Under the pieces are notes generated by a model, which saw only the letters and a list, made by a program, of their open reading frames with translations, searched no databases and was not told where the DNA came from. 64,000 bases of DNA, taken from assembly GCA_946902875.1 (NCBI GenBank), contig OX336339.1, positions 676,397-740,396 on the forward strand, given 5' to 3'. The stretch is from Nematopogon swammerdamellus. Lineage: Eukaryota > Arthropoda > Insecta > Lepidoptera > Adelidae. Numbering within the stretch: position 1 is the stretch's first letter; every line of letters begins with the position of its first letter. The translations under genes were made by a program, and so were the position numbers. Below, piece after piece: positions 30,497 to 40,298 of this stretch.

Positions 30497-30935
30497 TATG
30501 GGCATGACACCTAGATGTGACAATCAGTTTTAAAACAAAATAAGCACTTTAAAAGTTGCTTCCGGATTGCCGGTAACTAGTATAAATAAAAAAAATTTAA
30601 TGGGCATGGCACCTAGTTGTGACTAGCCATTTTTAAAAATAAAAGGAAAGGAACAATAGCCTTTAAGAGTAGCGTTCTGAATTGCCGATACTAAAAACAT
30701 TGAAAAAAATTATGTTTGGGCATGGCACTTAGTTGTGACCAGCCATTTTAAAAGAAAAGAAATGATATAAACGGTTTAAATGCTGCGTTCCGAATTGCCG
30801 TTAACTAAAAACATTAAAAAAAATTATGTTTGGGCATGGCACTTAGTTGTGACCAGCCATTTTAAAAGAAAAGAAATGCAGTTAGGCCATTGAAATGTTG
30901 CCTCCGATTAGTCGGTGCCTAATAAAATTAAAAAT
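30497..30935. repeat. Tandem repeat of about 115 bp, 4 units, inside the LTR element
   Basis: gggcatg-acacctag / gggcatggcac-tagttgtga start units at about 30499, 30601, 30718 and 30832. Each continues with agccattttaaaa-like and attgccg-taacta-like segments. Units three and four are most alike. They lie in the non-coding interior of the LTR element. Confidence 0.8.
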
Positions 30936-32035
30936 ATTAGCCAGTATCTACTAAAATTTAAAAAATTTCAAAAGCTGCGGTAACTGTGAAGCAGTTATCG
31001 CGTTGTACCTACACGGAATGGTGTGAACTATACATTTAGATATGCCCACGGGGAATAATTAAACCTGAACATGGGACCTGGCTCGAGTGCTCTCCTCTCC
31101 AGCCCGTGCAGTGCCTCTCGCTTGCTGGAGGACAAACAGTTGGTGTGCCGATCCATTCTAAACATAAAAGTTGACGTTAGAATATTTTAAATTTTACAAA
31201 TTACAATTATGTTGACCAGATGATAATGTTGACCGTTGATTTCGAAAAGGTTAAAAATTATTATAACAAACTGACTAGGTATTGTTTATTTCAACGGTCT
31301 GTTAAGTTGGGATTCTACGTCTAAAAGAAGGTAACGAGTTGACATGTATGTGCGTTGTGCTGGCATGAAACATCAATTATTTATCGATAGGTTGCCTAAC
31401 TGAACTATATTCACCTAATGTTTGCAATTAAAAAAAACGTTGGCTAAAACTTGTTGTTACACAAACACAATATAAAATATAAAAACTAACCAACGACCCT
31501 GCGGTTCAAGTCCACATGAGTACAACAAAAACTTTCACAAACACTGGTGTGGGTAATTTCATTACCTATAAGTGAAAAAATAAATTATTTTTCTGCAACC
31601 TATTATCCGATATGAAAAAATATGATGGACGTGGAGACTACCTCTCAGGTTTGGAGGTATCTACTAAATTTAAAAATATTACACAACACAAGAACGCACA
31701 ATACAAAACAAATGAAAATTTTAGCTCGCTCGTCACAATATAAGCTTATAAGGTAGCTCCTTATAGCTTGTTAAAACCCAAAAAGCCTAACAATTTACCC
31801 AAAAAAAACCCGCCGAAGAACTAGGGATACTGCACAAATTGCACAAAAACTACAAGTTATAATAAAAAAATTGCACAAATAAAATAAAAAAAAAAACAAA
31901 CTACATCCCTAGCCACAGTACCGATTACAAAGATAGATGAAGTCTATACTTTGAATATGTTCGGGCGTTGCTAGCCAACTACTGTGTGAAGATGTAAGTA
32001 CACAATAACTAAGCCTACCTACTGCTCAAGTGATT

Positions 32036-32053
32036 CTTTACCGGTAGGCGCCA
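32036..32053 (-). promoter_or_regulatory. Primer-binding site of the LTR element
   Basis: The minus strand reads TGGCGCCTACCGGTAA one base after the 5' LTR. TGG at this place pairs with the CCA end of a primer tRNA. The particular tRNA was not determined. Confidence 0.6.
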
Positions 32054-32054
32054 C

Positions 32055-33548
32055 TGAGACGAAAAAGGGAACTTAAATAATAGGATACGGCTCAGAAATA
32101 TAAATTTATCGTTTATTTCATAAAACACAATATACGATGTAAAAAGACAGGGTGTGAGTTATCAGATATCACTTGAGCATCGTAGGGGTGACGACCGAGC
32201 TAATCGATTAGAGCTATAATTCTGTCCGAGAACTTAGCTTCGGAAGGGGAGACGAAGGTCTTCGCAGGAAGGCCGACACGAAGTCTCCGACGCGTCGCTC
32301 GATCTCCACCCTCTTCACAAAGTCTGCTTCGGAACAGCCGGACGAGGAGTAAGGCCCAGGTGGCTCGTACCGGCTATGCCGTCGCAGATGATGCAGGCGT
32401 CCTCGGACGGAGAACGTAGAACGGGGAAGTCTACGTGTAATCGTAGCAGGATCTACGTGCAGACGTAGAAGGATCTACGTGCAGACGTAGAAGGATCTAC
32501 GTGCAGACGTAGAAGCTGTTCACACACACACACAAACACACCCACATTAAATACTGCACACATATCAAGGTGCCCTGTGGATGGGAAGAGAGAAAATACA
32601 CGGATGGGCGTTATACGTTTTGTGCGTGAAGCGCAACGACAACCGCTAGGCCGGCGGTGTCTCCCAAGCGACAGGCAAGGCAGAGCTGAAGAGATTATAA
32701 TGTTACCCGTAACCCTGGCTGTGGGGACTCCTCTCTCAACGCTGAGATGAACGGCTGGAAGCGTCCGACGGCGGCGGCGGTACAGCGCCGCGGCTCGTTG
32801 ACAGTGGCACGGTCGCGAGGGAAACTAGTGTAACTCACGGCGGCAGATCGAGCGCGTTATATTTTATCTTGTAGCGGAGAATTATTTAACAGAAGAAGTG
32901 AAGTCTGGTTTCACTGAGACCCGCTTTTATAGACGGCAGCGCGCGTTTGTGGTGTGGCTGCGGAATGAAGTCGGCTAGCACGCAATGACGCGCACTGTAC
33001 GTGGTTACCTGAATCTAAGTGGCTGAAGGCCTGTAACTCCATTAGTTGATAATATTGGACCTCTACTAGGGGTCCTCCGATGATGTCTGAATTAAAATGT
33101 AAGATAAATACAACCGAGGTGAATGTGAATTCCCGTCTATTTGGGATATATTTTAACCGCCTGGCAACCCATTAATCAACACCGCGATGTGCGATGTTGC
33201 CAAATACAGCGAACAGAAATTCCATACCGACGCTCGCTATCTTTTTCGATACGTCAAACAATATATAATTTTAGTATGGGCTGACAGCGGAAAGAGATCG
33301 TGGAAATTCACGCTCGGTAAATGATGCAAGAATGTGTGCTCGGTTACGTAGTGAGAGTGTAGTACGCCGAGATATGTGTGATTGAGTTTTCCAAAATGTA
33401 GGTTGGCAGTAATAATCTTCAAAATAACGGACGTCTCACGTGTAGCGTAGCCTTAGTACGGAGTATTTTCCTCCGTACTGGCAATGTGTCTCTGACACTT
33501 CGGTAAACGGCATTTCGACAGTCCGCTATTAAAATTCACTACGTGACA
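32055..33548 (-). repeat. LTR, 5' copy in the element's orientation
   Basis: Offset from the other LTR by exactly 4463 along its whole length, so there are no net indels. The TATA box TATAAAAG is at 32931-32924. The small open frame repeated in both LTRs (28774-28959 and 33237-33422, minus) is identical because the DNA is identical; it is not evidence for a gene. Confidence 0.9.
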
Positions 33549-33599
33549 GTTGTATATATTTGCGTATATATACGTGTGTGTGTGTGTATTTATATTTCA

Positions 33600-33745
33600 T
33601 ACTACTGTTTCCTCTTTAGTACTGCTTTGTCCGCCTCTACGTGTTTTTCACATCCCAAAGGTTATTTCGTAAAGAATGCCGCAAGGCATTCAACTCGCCT
33701 TTTGTAACCCTTTTATACAATGCAGTACAATAAAGTATATTTTAA
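33600..33745 (+). mobile_element. LINE 3' UTR fragment
   Basis: cccaaaggttatttcgtaaa...aatgccgcaaggcattc (a hairpin) ...gccttttgtaaccc...acaataaagtat has the layout of the conserved 3' end of lepidopteran jockey/CR1-type LINEs (compare 49793-49915). Confidence 0.5.
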
Positions 33746-34078
33746 TTTCATTTCAATTATTTAATTTTTACATTTTAGTATTATTCTATTTCATTATAGA
33801 AAGATCTAGGTCTAAGATAAAATGTTTTTGGAGCAATAAAGATAAAGATATCTATATATTTGACTTGCGATCTTGCCCGTCAGTCCCTGATACTCGTCAA
33901 CACATGTAATCAATCAGCTTTTAATTTATATTATAATATTTATTTGTTTATAACAATATTTCGTTCTCTCTATCTAGTGAGAATGAGCGAGGCGCAGTGG
34001 CGCGGTGGAGCAAGCCGCAGACTCAACATCCAAGACGTGCGTCTAGTCTACGCGACTTCAAACAACTTTATAATTGGC
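33746..34078. other. Unassigned sequence
   Basis: AT-rich to 33960, then a more balanced stretch gaatgagcgaggcgcagtgg...gcgacttcaaacaac with two overlapping short frames and no recognisable similarity. Confidence 0.3.
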
Positions 34079-34081
34079 TTA

Positions 34082-34807
34082 GGGCCCCGGCACACGACCG
34101 ATTGTATCACAAACTAAACAGTTTAATTGAGTTGGCCATGCATGACTGGCCATTTCTCTCCAACTATTTAGTCGTTGAGGTGCGCGCGCACACGGATGAT
34201 TATTCAGTCGCTCGCTTTGCATAGCGCAGCGTAGGTGTGTGGATGACTAAACAGTCGGCGGCCGATTAGAATTTTGGCCGCTGTAAGCGCTGTTAAAAAG
34301 GTTTTTAGTTGTACTAACTTTTCATTTGAGTCGTGGAGAGTCTGCGCCAACTAAACAGTTGAGTTGGCGTCGTGTAACCACTCTCGTCATTTTGCATGTA
34401 TTTTGGGAGTTTTTTTATTTTATTACGACTCAACAACAGTTCCGTTCGATAAGATTCAATCGTCTGCTCCAGCGCTTACTCTCACATCGGAGAATGGTTA
34501 AAAACAAAGACGCAGGTTTCCTTCATACAATGATACAGAACGCGGCTTGTATGTTTGCGCGCCAGTACATATGCGCCGTCGCACGCACATAATGACAGTA
34601 TATCAGTGTACGACGTATACGCTAATCTGGGCCGCCCGAACGCGCCGACCGCCTGCGCCCGAAGTTGGCCGCCGACTTTCGGCATAAACTATGACTATGA
34701 AGTTGTTCAACGTTTTAATTAAGTGAGTTAGCGTCGGGGATTTTGAAAGTTTTTTTATTATTACTAAACAGTTTAGTTGGATAAGAATCGTTCGTGTGCC
34801 GGGGCCC
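34082..34807. mobile_element. 726-bp MITE, TTA target duplication
   Basis: Inverted ends gggccccggcacacga / tcgtgtgccggggccc extend inward about 47 bp through aactaaacagttta-like sequence. TTA flanks at 34079-34081 and 34808-34810. The motif actaaacagt recurs at internal positions (34113, 34238, 34350, 34763), so the ends were probably built by duplication. The open frames inside are short and unrecognisable. TTA duplications and GGGCCC ends suggest PIF/Harbinger, by inference. Confidence 0.85.
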
Positions 34808-34984
34808 TTACTCTGTCTGTGTCTACCTACCTACACTAAGTGGGCTCCGGGTATGGCTTGGCCGTGCTAATACCGAATAATCTAACATTTATTTGACTTC
34901 AGTTGTTGTGAACTGTTGTTTAACAGGTTTATCAGAAAGTTACAAGAGTTTACGTCCTCACAACACTGTTGTTAGGTAATATAA

Positions 34985-35030
34985 AGTGCGAGTCGGGTTC
35001 GCGCACCGAGGGTTCAGTACCACCACACAA
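34985..35030 (+). mobile_element. Family D 5' end fragment
   Basis: aaagtgcgagtcgggttcgc and ccgagggttcagtaccacc, directly upstream of a SINE-B copy. Confidence 0.55.
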
Positions 35031-35050
35031 TATATAATTAGTGTTATGTA

Positions 35051-35372
35051 CGATGCGGTCCGGTCGGTCGACTGTCGGTCAGACCATAAGCACACATGGG
35101 CGCTGTCAGTACTTGGATGGGTAACCGCTCGACCTTTGGGGGTTGACCGGGGTTCGGATTCCACGTAAAACTGGTGGTACTTACAAGGTGGTAGGGTTCA
35201 ACCGGCCCGGGTTGTCGGTACCACCGCACTGAATGAAAGGTCGGTTGCAACGGCTATTGAAATAGTTCGTGTTTTCCGTCCGGTTCAGTGTGACCGGCAC
35301 GACCGAAGGGAAGCACTGACGTAGTAGACGATGCAGTAGGTGATGTAGCCAACCGTGTCAGTTACCATAAAA
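35051..35372 (+). mobile_element. SINE-B with 5S-like segment
   Basis: Lacks the A box but retains gtcggtcgactgtcggtc, the 5S-like segment (gtcagtacttggatgggta at 35105), the B-box-like ggttcggattcc (35150), a shortened central domain and the tail ending accataaaaat. Confidence 0.8.
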
Positions 35373-35394
35373 ATAACACCAAGTTTGATTCTTG

Positions 35395-35636
35395 TATGAA
35401 AACGTTATTAAGATATAAGAGATAGATTAAAAAACTAATAAAAAACATGTTTCTTGTATGGTGACCCCGTCAATATTTTTATTTATGTTTTGTTTTCATT
35501 TTATTAAATATTTGTTAAAATGTCCGCTGTTATAACACATATTTTGTGAAATGTTGCAGCTCTTTAAAGGTAGGACAGGCGGACGAACAGACGGTGTAGA
35601 CTTAGTATTAGGCTTCCGTACGGGATACGGAAACCT
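35395..35636 (+). mobile_element. Family D, partial
   Basis: Includes catgtttcttgtatggtgac, tgtccgctgttataacacat, a short gacaggcggacgaacagac tract and the end ttccgtacgggatacgga. Confidence 0.6.
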
Positions 35637-35654
35637 GAGAATCTGCTTGTGTTA

Positions 35655-35808
35655 AGCCGGCGTCTCCTGGGAATGTTTTTTTCGAAACATTACACAGAAA
35701 CATCGAAACATTGTGGCGTGGCCATACACATTTGTATGAAAACAAATGTTTAGGTTAAATGTTGTTTAGTGTAATATTTCGAAAAAAAACATGCGCAGGA
35801 GACGCAGC
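35655..35808. mobile_element. MITE, second copy of the 15113 family
   Basis: Left end agccggcgtctcctggg after a TTA; right end cgcaggagacgcagcg is damaged. The internal part (tggcgtggccatacacattt) lies in the opposite orientation relative to the ends when compared with the copy at 15113. Confidence 0.75.
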
Positions 35809-36490
35809 GCCTGTTCCACCCATGCCACAGAATGTCTAGTTTTATGCGCTCAAAATAGAGACGGCTATGGCTCAACGGGTGGGGAGCGTCGCGAGACAAA
35901 GCGGGCGCGAGGCAGTTTTCTCTTTACTAGAGCGGGATGGAATTCGCCACAAGGCGCTTATGATAAAACAAAGCGAAGGCGAAGAACGCGCAAATCTTCT
36001 TTATTTTAATAAGTATGAAAAATTTTAGCTTTGTGACTTTTTTAAATTGCAGTTCACTAAAGAATATAAAATTCTATTTGGAGAAGAATTATAAAAAATG
36101 TACATTAATTATTTATATTTTTACAATAGAAATTGCTGTAAAAATAGAGGAATATTCGGATTTTTTTTTCTATCGAGCGAAGTTATAAACATTTGCTGTT
36201 TCAACCTCATGGTTCACTAAAGATAATTCTGTAGATTGAAAACCTAGAACATTGCCTATACTTATGTTTAACTTTTCACAGGTGTGCATCAATTCTAAAA
36301 CACAAATGATCCGGGTTGGTGTTCTGTGTCCCGGGGAGTAGCCTCTTAATGTCTACACATGAGCTAAACGTGGCGTTCTTGTATGCAAGTACATACATTT
36401 GTTCATTTTGAAACTGAAACTTTGGACAATTTTAACTGAGGTAATTGCACATGTTGTATTAGGGCGTAAGTGTGTATATATGTATGCATA
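35809..36490. other. Unassigned sequence
   Basis: The frame at 35791-36009 begins inside the MITE and has no recognisable similarity. The rest is AT-rich. Confidence 0.3.
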
Positions 36491-36494
36491 TATA

Positions 36495-36822
36495 CCAAAC
36501 GCTCTATCCCGACAATCGGGGTAGTAGGCGTTGTGCTGCAAGTACTCTTGTAAACTACAGCACAACACCGACCACCACATTTAGCAGAGTATTAGGAAAA
36601 GACAACAATCAAACAGCAAGTAAGGCACGAAGACCCGCATCTGCTGCATGACTCTGTGGGAGGAACGCGCCAAGGTGAGAGGTGGCTAGCGTGCCGCCCT
36701 AATGCACGGCGTCTTGCTCTTATCCCTTAGTCGCCCTTTACGACGTGAAATGAAATGAAACGTGCACGGGGAGATATGCAGTGGGGCTATTATTTTTAAG
36801 TACCGACCCCACACGGTACACA
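36495..36822 (+). mobile_element. Family C repeat, full length
   Basis: From atataccaaacgctctatcc, cccgacaatcggggtag, ggcgttgtgctgcaagtac and ttagtcgccctttacgacg to ccgaccccacacggtaca. An extra gaaatgaaatgaaac insertion sits in the tail near 36746. Confidence 0.75.
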
Positions 36823-36863
36823 GGGCGTAAGTGTGATGTTATATCAAAATAATAAAGTAGAAA

Positions 36864-37269
36864 GCGGCGGGTGGCCGAATGGTTTGGGCATAGGATTCTC
36901 ATGCGAGAGGTCCGCGGTTCGAATCCCGTCGGCGTGTACCCATGAGTTTTTTTCTGACGAAAAAATTTACGTGGATACCTACACCTGCTGCTTCACCGTT
37001 CGGAACCGGTGTAAAACTGTAGGTCCCTTCCCTTGCCCCCCGTGGTAGGCTCAAATTGTAGCCGACTGGGTTGGTACCACCGTACTGGATGTAAGATGGC
37101 CGCATAGCAGCCTCGGGTGTGTTCTCCTCTAGTCCAGTATAGCCAGCAATCCAAGGAAGCCTTCGGTATGGCACCTACCTTCTCGGAGGTGATATTGGCT
37201 GGTCGGAGCATTCGCTGTGGCCCTTTCAACTCGGCCATAACCCATACCGGATTACATTAAAAAAAAAAA
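36864..37269 (+). mobile_element. SINE-A, full length
   Basis: A box tggccgaatgg (36872) with one mutation and an intact B box ggttcgaatcc (36915), then the shared central domain and the tail ending ggattacattaaaaaaaaaa. The complete B box makes it a better consensus source than the copy at 2643. Confidence 0.9.
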
Positions 37270-38007
37270 GATTTACATTTCACAGAAACATCACCAAACC
37301 TCAAAATGCGACTGGTGGCGTGGCGACTCAATATACGAGCTCTGTACTTACTTGGGTTGGGCGGGCGCTGTGTGCGGGCGGGCGGAAGTGTGTATTGGGC
37401 GGGCGCGCGCCTCCAGCCAACAATGGATCGCGCGTACAATGGGGAAAATAAATATTTCGAAATTTCGGAAAGTTGAAAAGTTTTCACTTTTTGAATGCTC
37501 GTCGTGTCGAACAGCTTAAACATTTAACTTTCATAATGTCCACATAATAATATTCTATAGTCGAATGAAACCCCTCTGTATATTTTGATACCTTGTCAAA
37601 CATCTATTTTGAGTTTTTTTTTAATTGGAAATAAATTTAGTTTAGCTAGAGTAAGTTTTTTTTTTTTAATATTTAACACTTCTAACCTAGCCGATATCCT
37701 TTTCAATTTTATTTATCCTTAAATCAGTTTATTTCGAGTTTAGTCAACATCCTTAATTTCAAAAATAATTTATTCTAAAATAATAGCCCAGAAATTATTT
37801 CCGAAAGCCTCCAGTGAACATGGGAAGTAAGTACACAACACACATCGACCTCTGTGCCTCGACCGATGGTTCATTTCGAACATTCGAATTCAAAATATTC
37901 GTTTGGGTCAAAAGTGTTGCACTTTTTTTAACGTACTTTGAAATAAAAAATGAATTTTTGCGCAGCTAAAGTAGACTTATTAACGTATGATTTTCCAGTT
38001 ATTGTTT
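37270..38007. other. Unassigned AT-rich sequence
   Basis: Contains a gggcgggcg patch at 37355-37410. No recognised element. Confidence 0.3.
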
Positions 38008-39408
38008 ACTAGCTGAGCCCGCGGCTCCGCTCGCGTGAAATTCGTATTCCAAAGAAGAATGTAAGTAACTAAGGGCGAGGCCGAAGGCCGAGCTGCGTTC
38101 AGGTAATCGATAAACCTTCTTAAAGAAAATAACTAACTAAGGGCGAGGTCGAAGGCCGAGCTGCTTTCAGGTAAACGATAAACCTTTCTCAAATAAAGGA
38201 AGTAAGTAAGGGCGAGGCCGAAGGCCGAGCTGCGTTCAGGAAGACGATAAACCTTCTGGAAGAAAGGAAGGAACTAAGTGCGAAGCCGAAGGCCGAGCTG
38301 CGTTCAGGTAAACCAAAAACCCTCTTCCGCCTTCGGGCCTCACCCTTAAAGACTTCCTTTCTTCGATAGAATATAATATCGTTTACTCAATCTATTTATT
38401 TCATAAAAATAAAAAAGTAATATTAATAACTAAAGAATTAAACCTACCTAACAAACATTAAAATAACTATCAAAACGGGCATTTACAAATGTTCTTAGAG
38501 CACTTGCGGCATTACCCCGCTGGATGGCAAGGCTTACCCTTTGAATGAAGTACATAAGCCCTTGATGGCGGGACACCAGTTGCGTCAACCAGCTCAAGCC
38601 TCTTTTGGCTTCACTGCTCCACGGACCGAGGGTTTCAACCGCAAACGCAACGAATTCGAAATCTTGAATTATATTTCTATATTTGCTGCGTTTGAGGCTC
38701 TCCGCCCCAGCCTCGGCCGCGCCAGCCGCTCTTGAAGATGTCCTAACGTGACTTGGAGCCAATGTGAGAACAAAAGTGGCGTCCCACATCAAAGAACTAC
38801 CCTTAGTCCATGGCACTAAGGTGATAGCATCGGGCCTCTTGCCATCCAGCCGGGAATAACCGCGAGGTTCTAGGATGCACGGTATATTTGCCGTTAGAAG
38901 CGTGGACTTTATAATAAAATTTAAATTAAATTAACTCTATCTTAATATTAATTAACTTTATTCGAGATGGTTTAGCTTCTTCCTGAACGCAGCTCGGCCT
39001 TCGGCCTCGCCCTTACTTGCTTTCTTCGAGATGGTTTATCATTTGTCAGAACGTAGCTCGGCCTTCGGCCTCGCCTTAGTTGCTTACTTTCTTCAAGATT
39101 GTTTAGCTTCTTCCTGAACGCAGTTCGGCCTGCGGCCTCGCCCATAGTTACTTACTTTCTTCGAGAAGGTTTATGGTCTTCCAGAATAGAGCTCGGCCTT
39201 CGGCCTCGCCCTTAATTACTTACTTTCTTCAAGAATGTTTTTCTTCTTCCTGAACTCAGCTCCGCCTTCCGCCTCGCCCTTAGTTACTTTCATCGAGAAA
39301 GAATATCGTTCGTGAGCGCAGATCCGCCTTCGGGCCCGCCTTTAGTTACTTACTTTCTTTTTTTTTAAATACGAATTTCACGCGAGCGAAGCCGCGGGCA
39401 ACAGATAT
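38008..39408. mobile_element. Foldback-type element B with captured coding fragment
   Basis: Outer ends actagctgagcccgcggctc...cgcgtgaaattcgtatt (38008-38050) and the inverse ...aatacgaatttcacgcgagc...gcgggcaacaga (39367-39408). Inside, the left arm has four units of about 70 bp (gggcgaggccgaaggccgag at about 38071, 38137, 38211 and, with changes, 38278). The right arm has about six inverted units (ctcggccttcggcctcgccc at about 38990, 39057, 39123, 39190, 39258, 39325). Between the arms lies a non-repetitive core of about 600 bp holding a retroelement-derived coding fragment. Confidence 0.8.
38448..38900 (-). pseudogene. Captured retroelement C-terminal domain in foldback B
   Basis: The minus-strand frame, open upstream of its first Met, reads GKRPDAITLVPWTKGSSLMW, DATFVLTLAPSHV, AGAAEAGAESLKRSKYRNI, VAFAVETLGPW and QRVSLAIQRGNAASALRTFV. 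This is a recognisable C-terminal domain found downstream of reverse transcriptases in various animals. RPD...W...WDAT is suggestive of a PD-(D/E)XK-type fold (inference). It ends at a natural stop at 38448. Its upstream part is cut by the right foldback arm. Confidence 0.6.
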
Positions 39409-39409
39409 A

Positions 39410-40200
39410 TAAATTTTATTGCACCAATGACAGCGACATAACTTCGACTTTCAATTATGATTTTTATTTATCAAACAATTTGGCACCGGCCAGCTCACGT
39501 CAAGATCAGTTCTCCGTTGTCAACATGACATTTAAAATTGTTTTTTACCAATGACGTATCATGTATTTACCTTTACTTTGAATTACGTGATTTTTATTAT
39601 ATTTTTTAATTATTATGTTCATCCGGGATATACACTGTCACTATAAAAAGTTTCGTCAAATTCCGTTCAGTGGTTTTTGCGAGATGCGCGTACAAATAGA
39701 CATTTTTGCATTTACGATTTTATGATATGTATAGAAAGAATAGATATGTATAGACTATTGTGTTCAAGTTATAAAAAAGAAGAACTGTCATTTTCGTTGT
39801 ATCTACTTGTTTTTAAATTTCAAATGAATATTTTATTCAAATTGTATTTGCTGCCAGTTCTCAAGATATAATTATGTACTTTGGACTACGTGATTTTAAA
39901 CGCGCAATAATGTTTATAATTGTTAATTTTTTTTTTATTTTTGTTATTTTTTTTTACGTATTATGTTAACCCGGCATATAAACTGCCACTATACAAAGTT
40001 TCGTCTAATTCCGTTCAGTGGTTTTTGCGTGATGCGCGTACAGACAAACAAACAAACAAACAAACAAACAAACAAACAAACAAAAATTTTAAAAACTGTT
40101 CTAACATGTTCAGTATCTCATTTTAAGCCACCCTGGTTAGTTTTTTTCCGAATACATTCAATGTACAGACTTTCTTACCTCTACCATTTTATTATATGTA
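39410..40200 (+). mobile_element. Family G-related sequence, two overlapping partial copies
   Basis: The segments atatacactgtcactataaa...gtttcgtcaaattccgttca (39629-39672) and atataaactgccactataca...gtttcgtctaattccgttca (39975-40018) are two versions of the same module 345 bp apart, each followed by gtggtttttgcg-gatgcgcgtaca. The module is found reversed at 1985-2055. The second copy has a (caaa)n expansion. Confidence 0.55.
40044..40085. repeat. (CAAA)n microsatellite
   Basis: About ten uninterrupted tetranucleotides. The frames over it are low complexity. Confidence 0.9.
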
Positions 40201-40298
40201 TAGATTGACTTCTCTTATCGCACCGCCAACACTGTGGCTAACACACTGCACTTCTCAGACTTTTTATTGAATATCTGACTTCTAGTTACATTCGTGAC

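Larger units (their letters stand above)
27592..33548 (-). mobile_element. Complete non-autonomous LTR retrotransposon
   Basis: Two 1494-bp direct repeats enclose 2969 bp. The outer ends are TG...CA and the element is flanked by GTTG at 27588-27591 and 33549-33552, a 4-bp target duplication. Orientation is minus: the interior starts next to the right LTR with a TGGCGCC primer-binding-type sequence and ends next to the left LTR with a GAGGGGG purine tract. The interior has no gag or pol; its longest frame (154 codons, 29970-29506 minus) is not recognisable. It must therefore have been mobilised by another element's proteins. LTR identity indicates a very recent insertion. Superfamily (Gypsy or BEL/Pao) is undetermined. 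Confidence 0.9.

Noticed and set aside
28774..33422. Identical 61-codon frames at 28774 and 33237 as a duplicated gene
   Set aside because: They lie at the same place in two apparently identical LTRs, so identity reflects the LTR duplication.
39920..40208. Frames with KQTN repeats
   Set aside because: Generated by a (caaa)n microsatellite inside a family G repeat.
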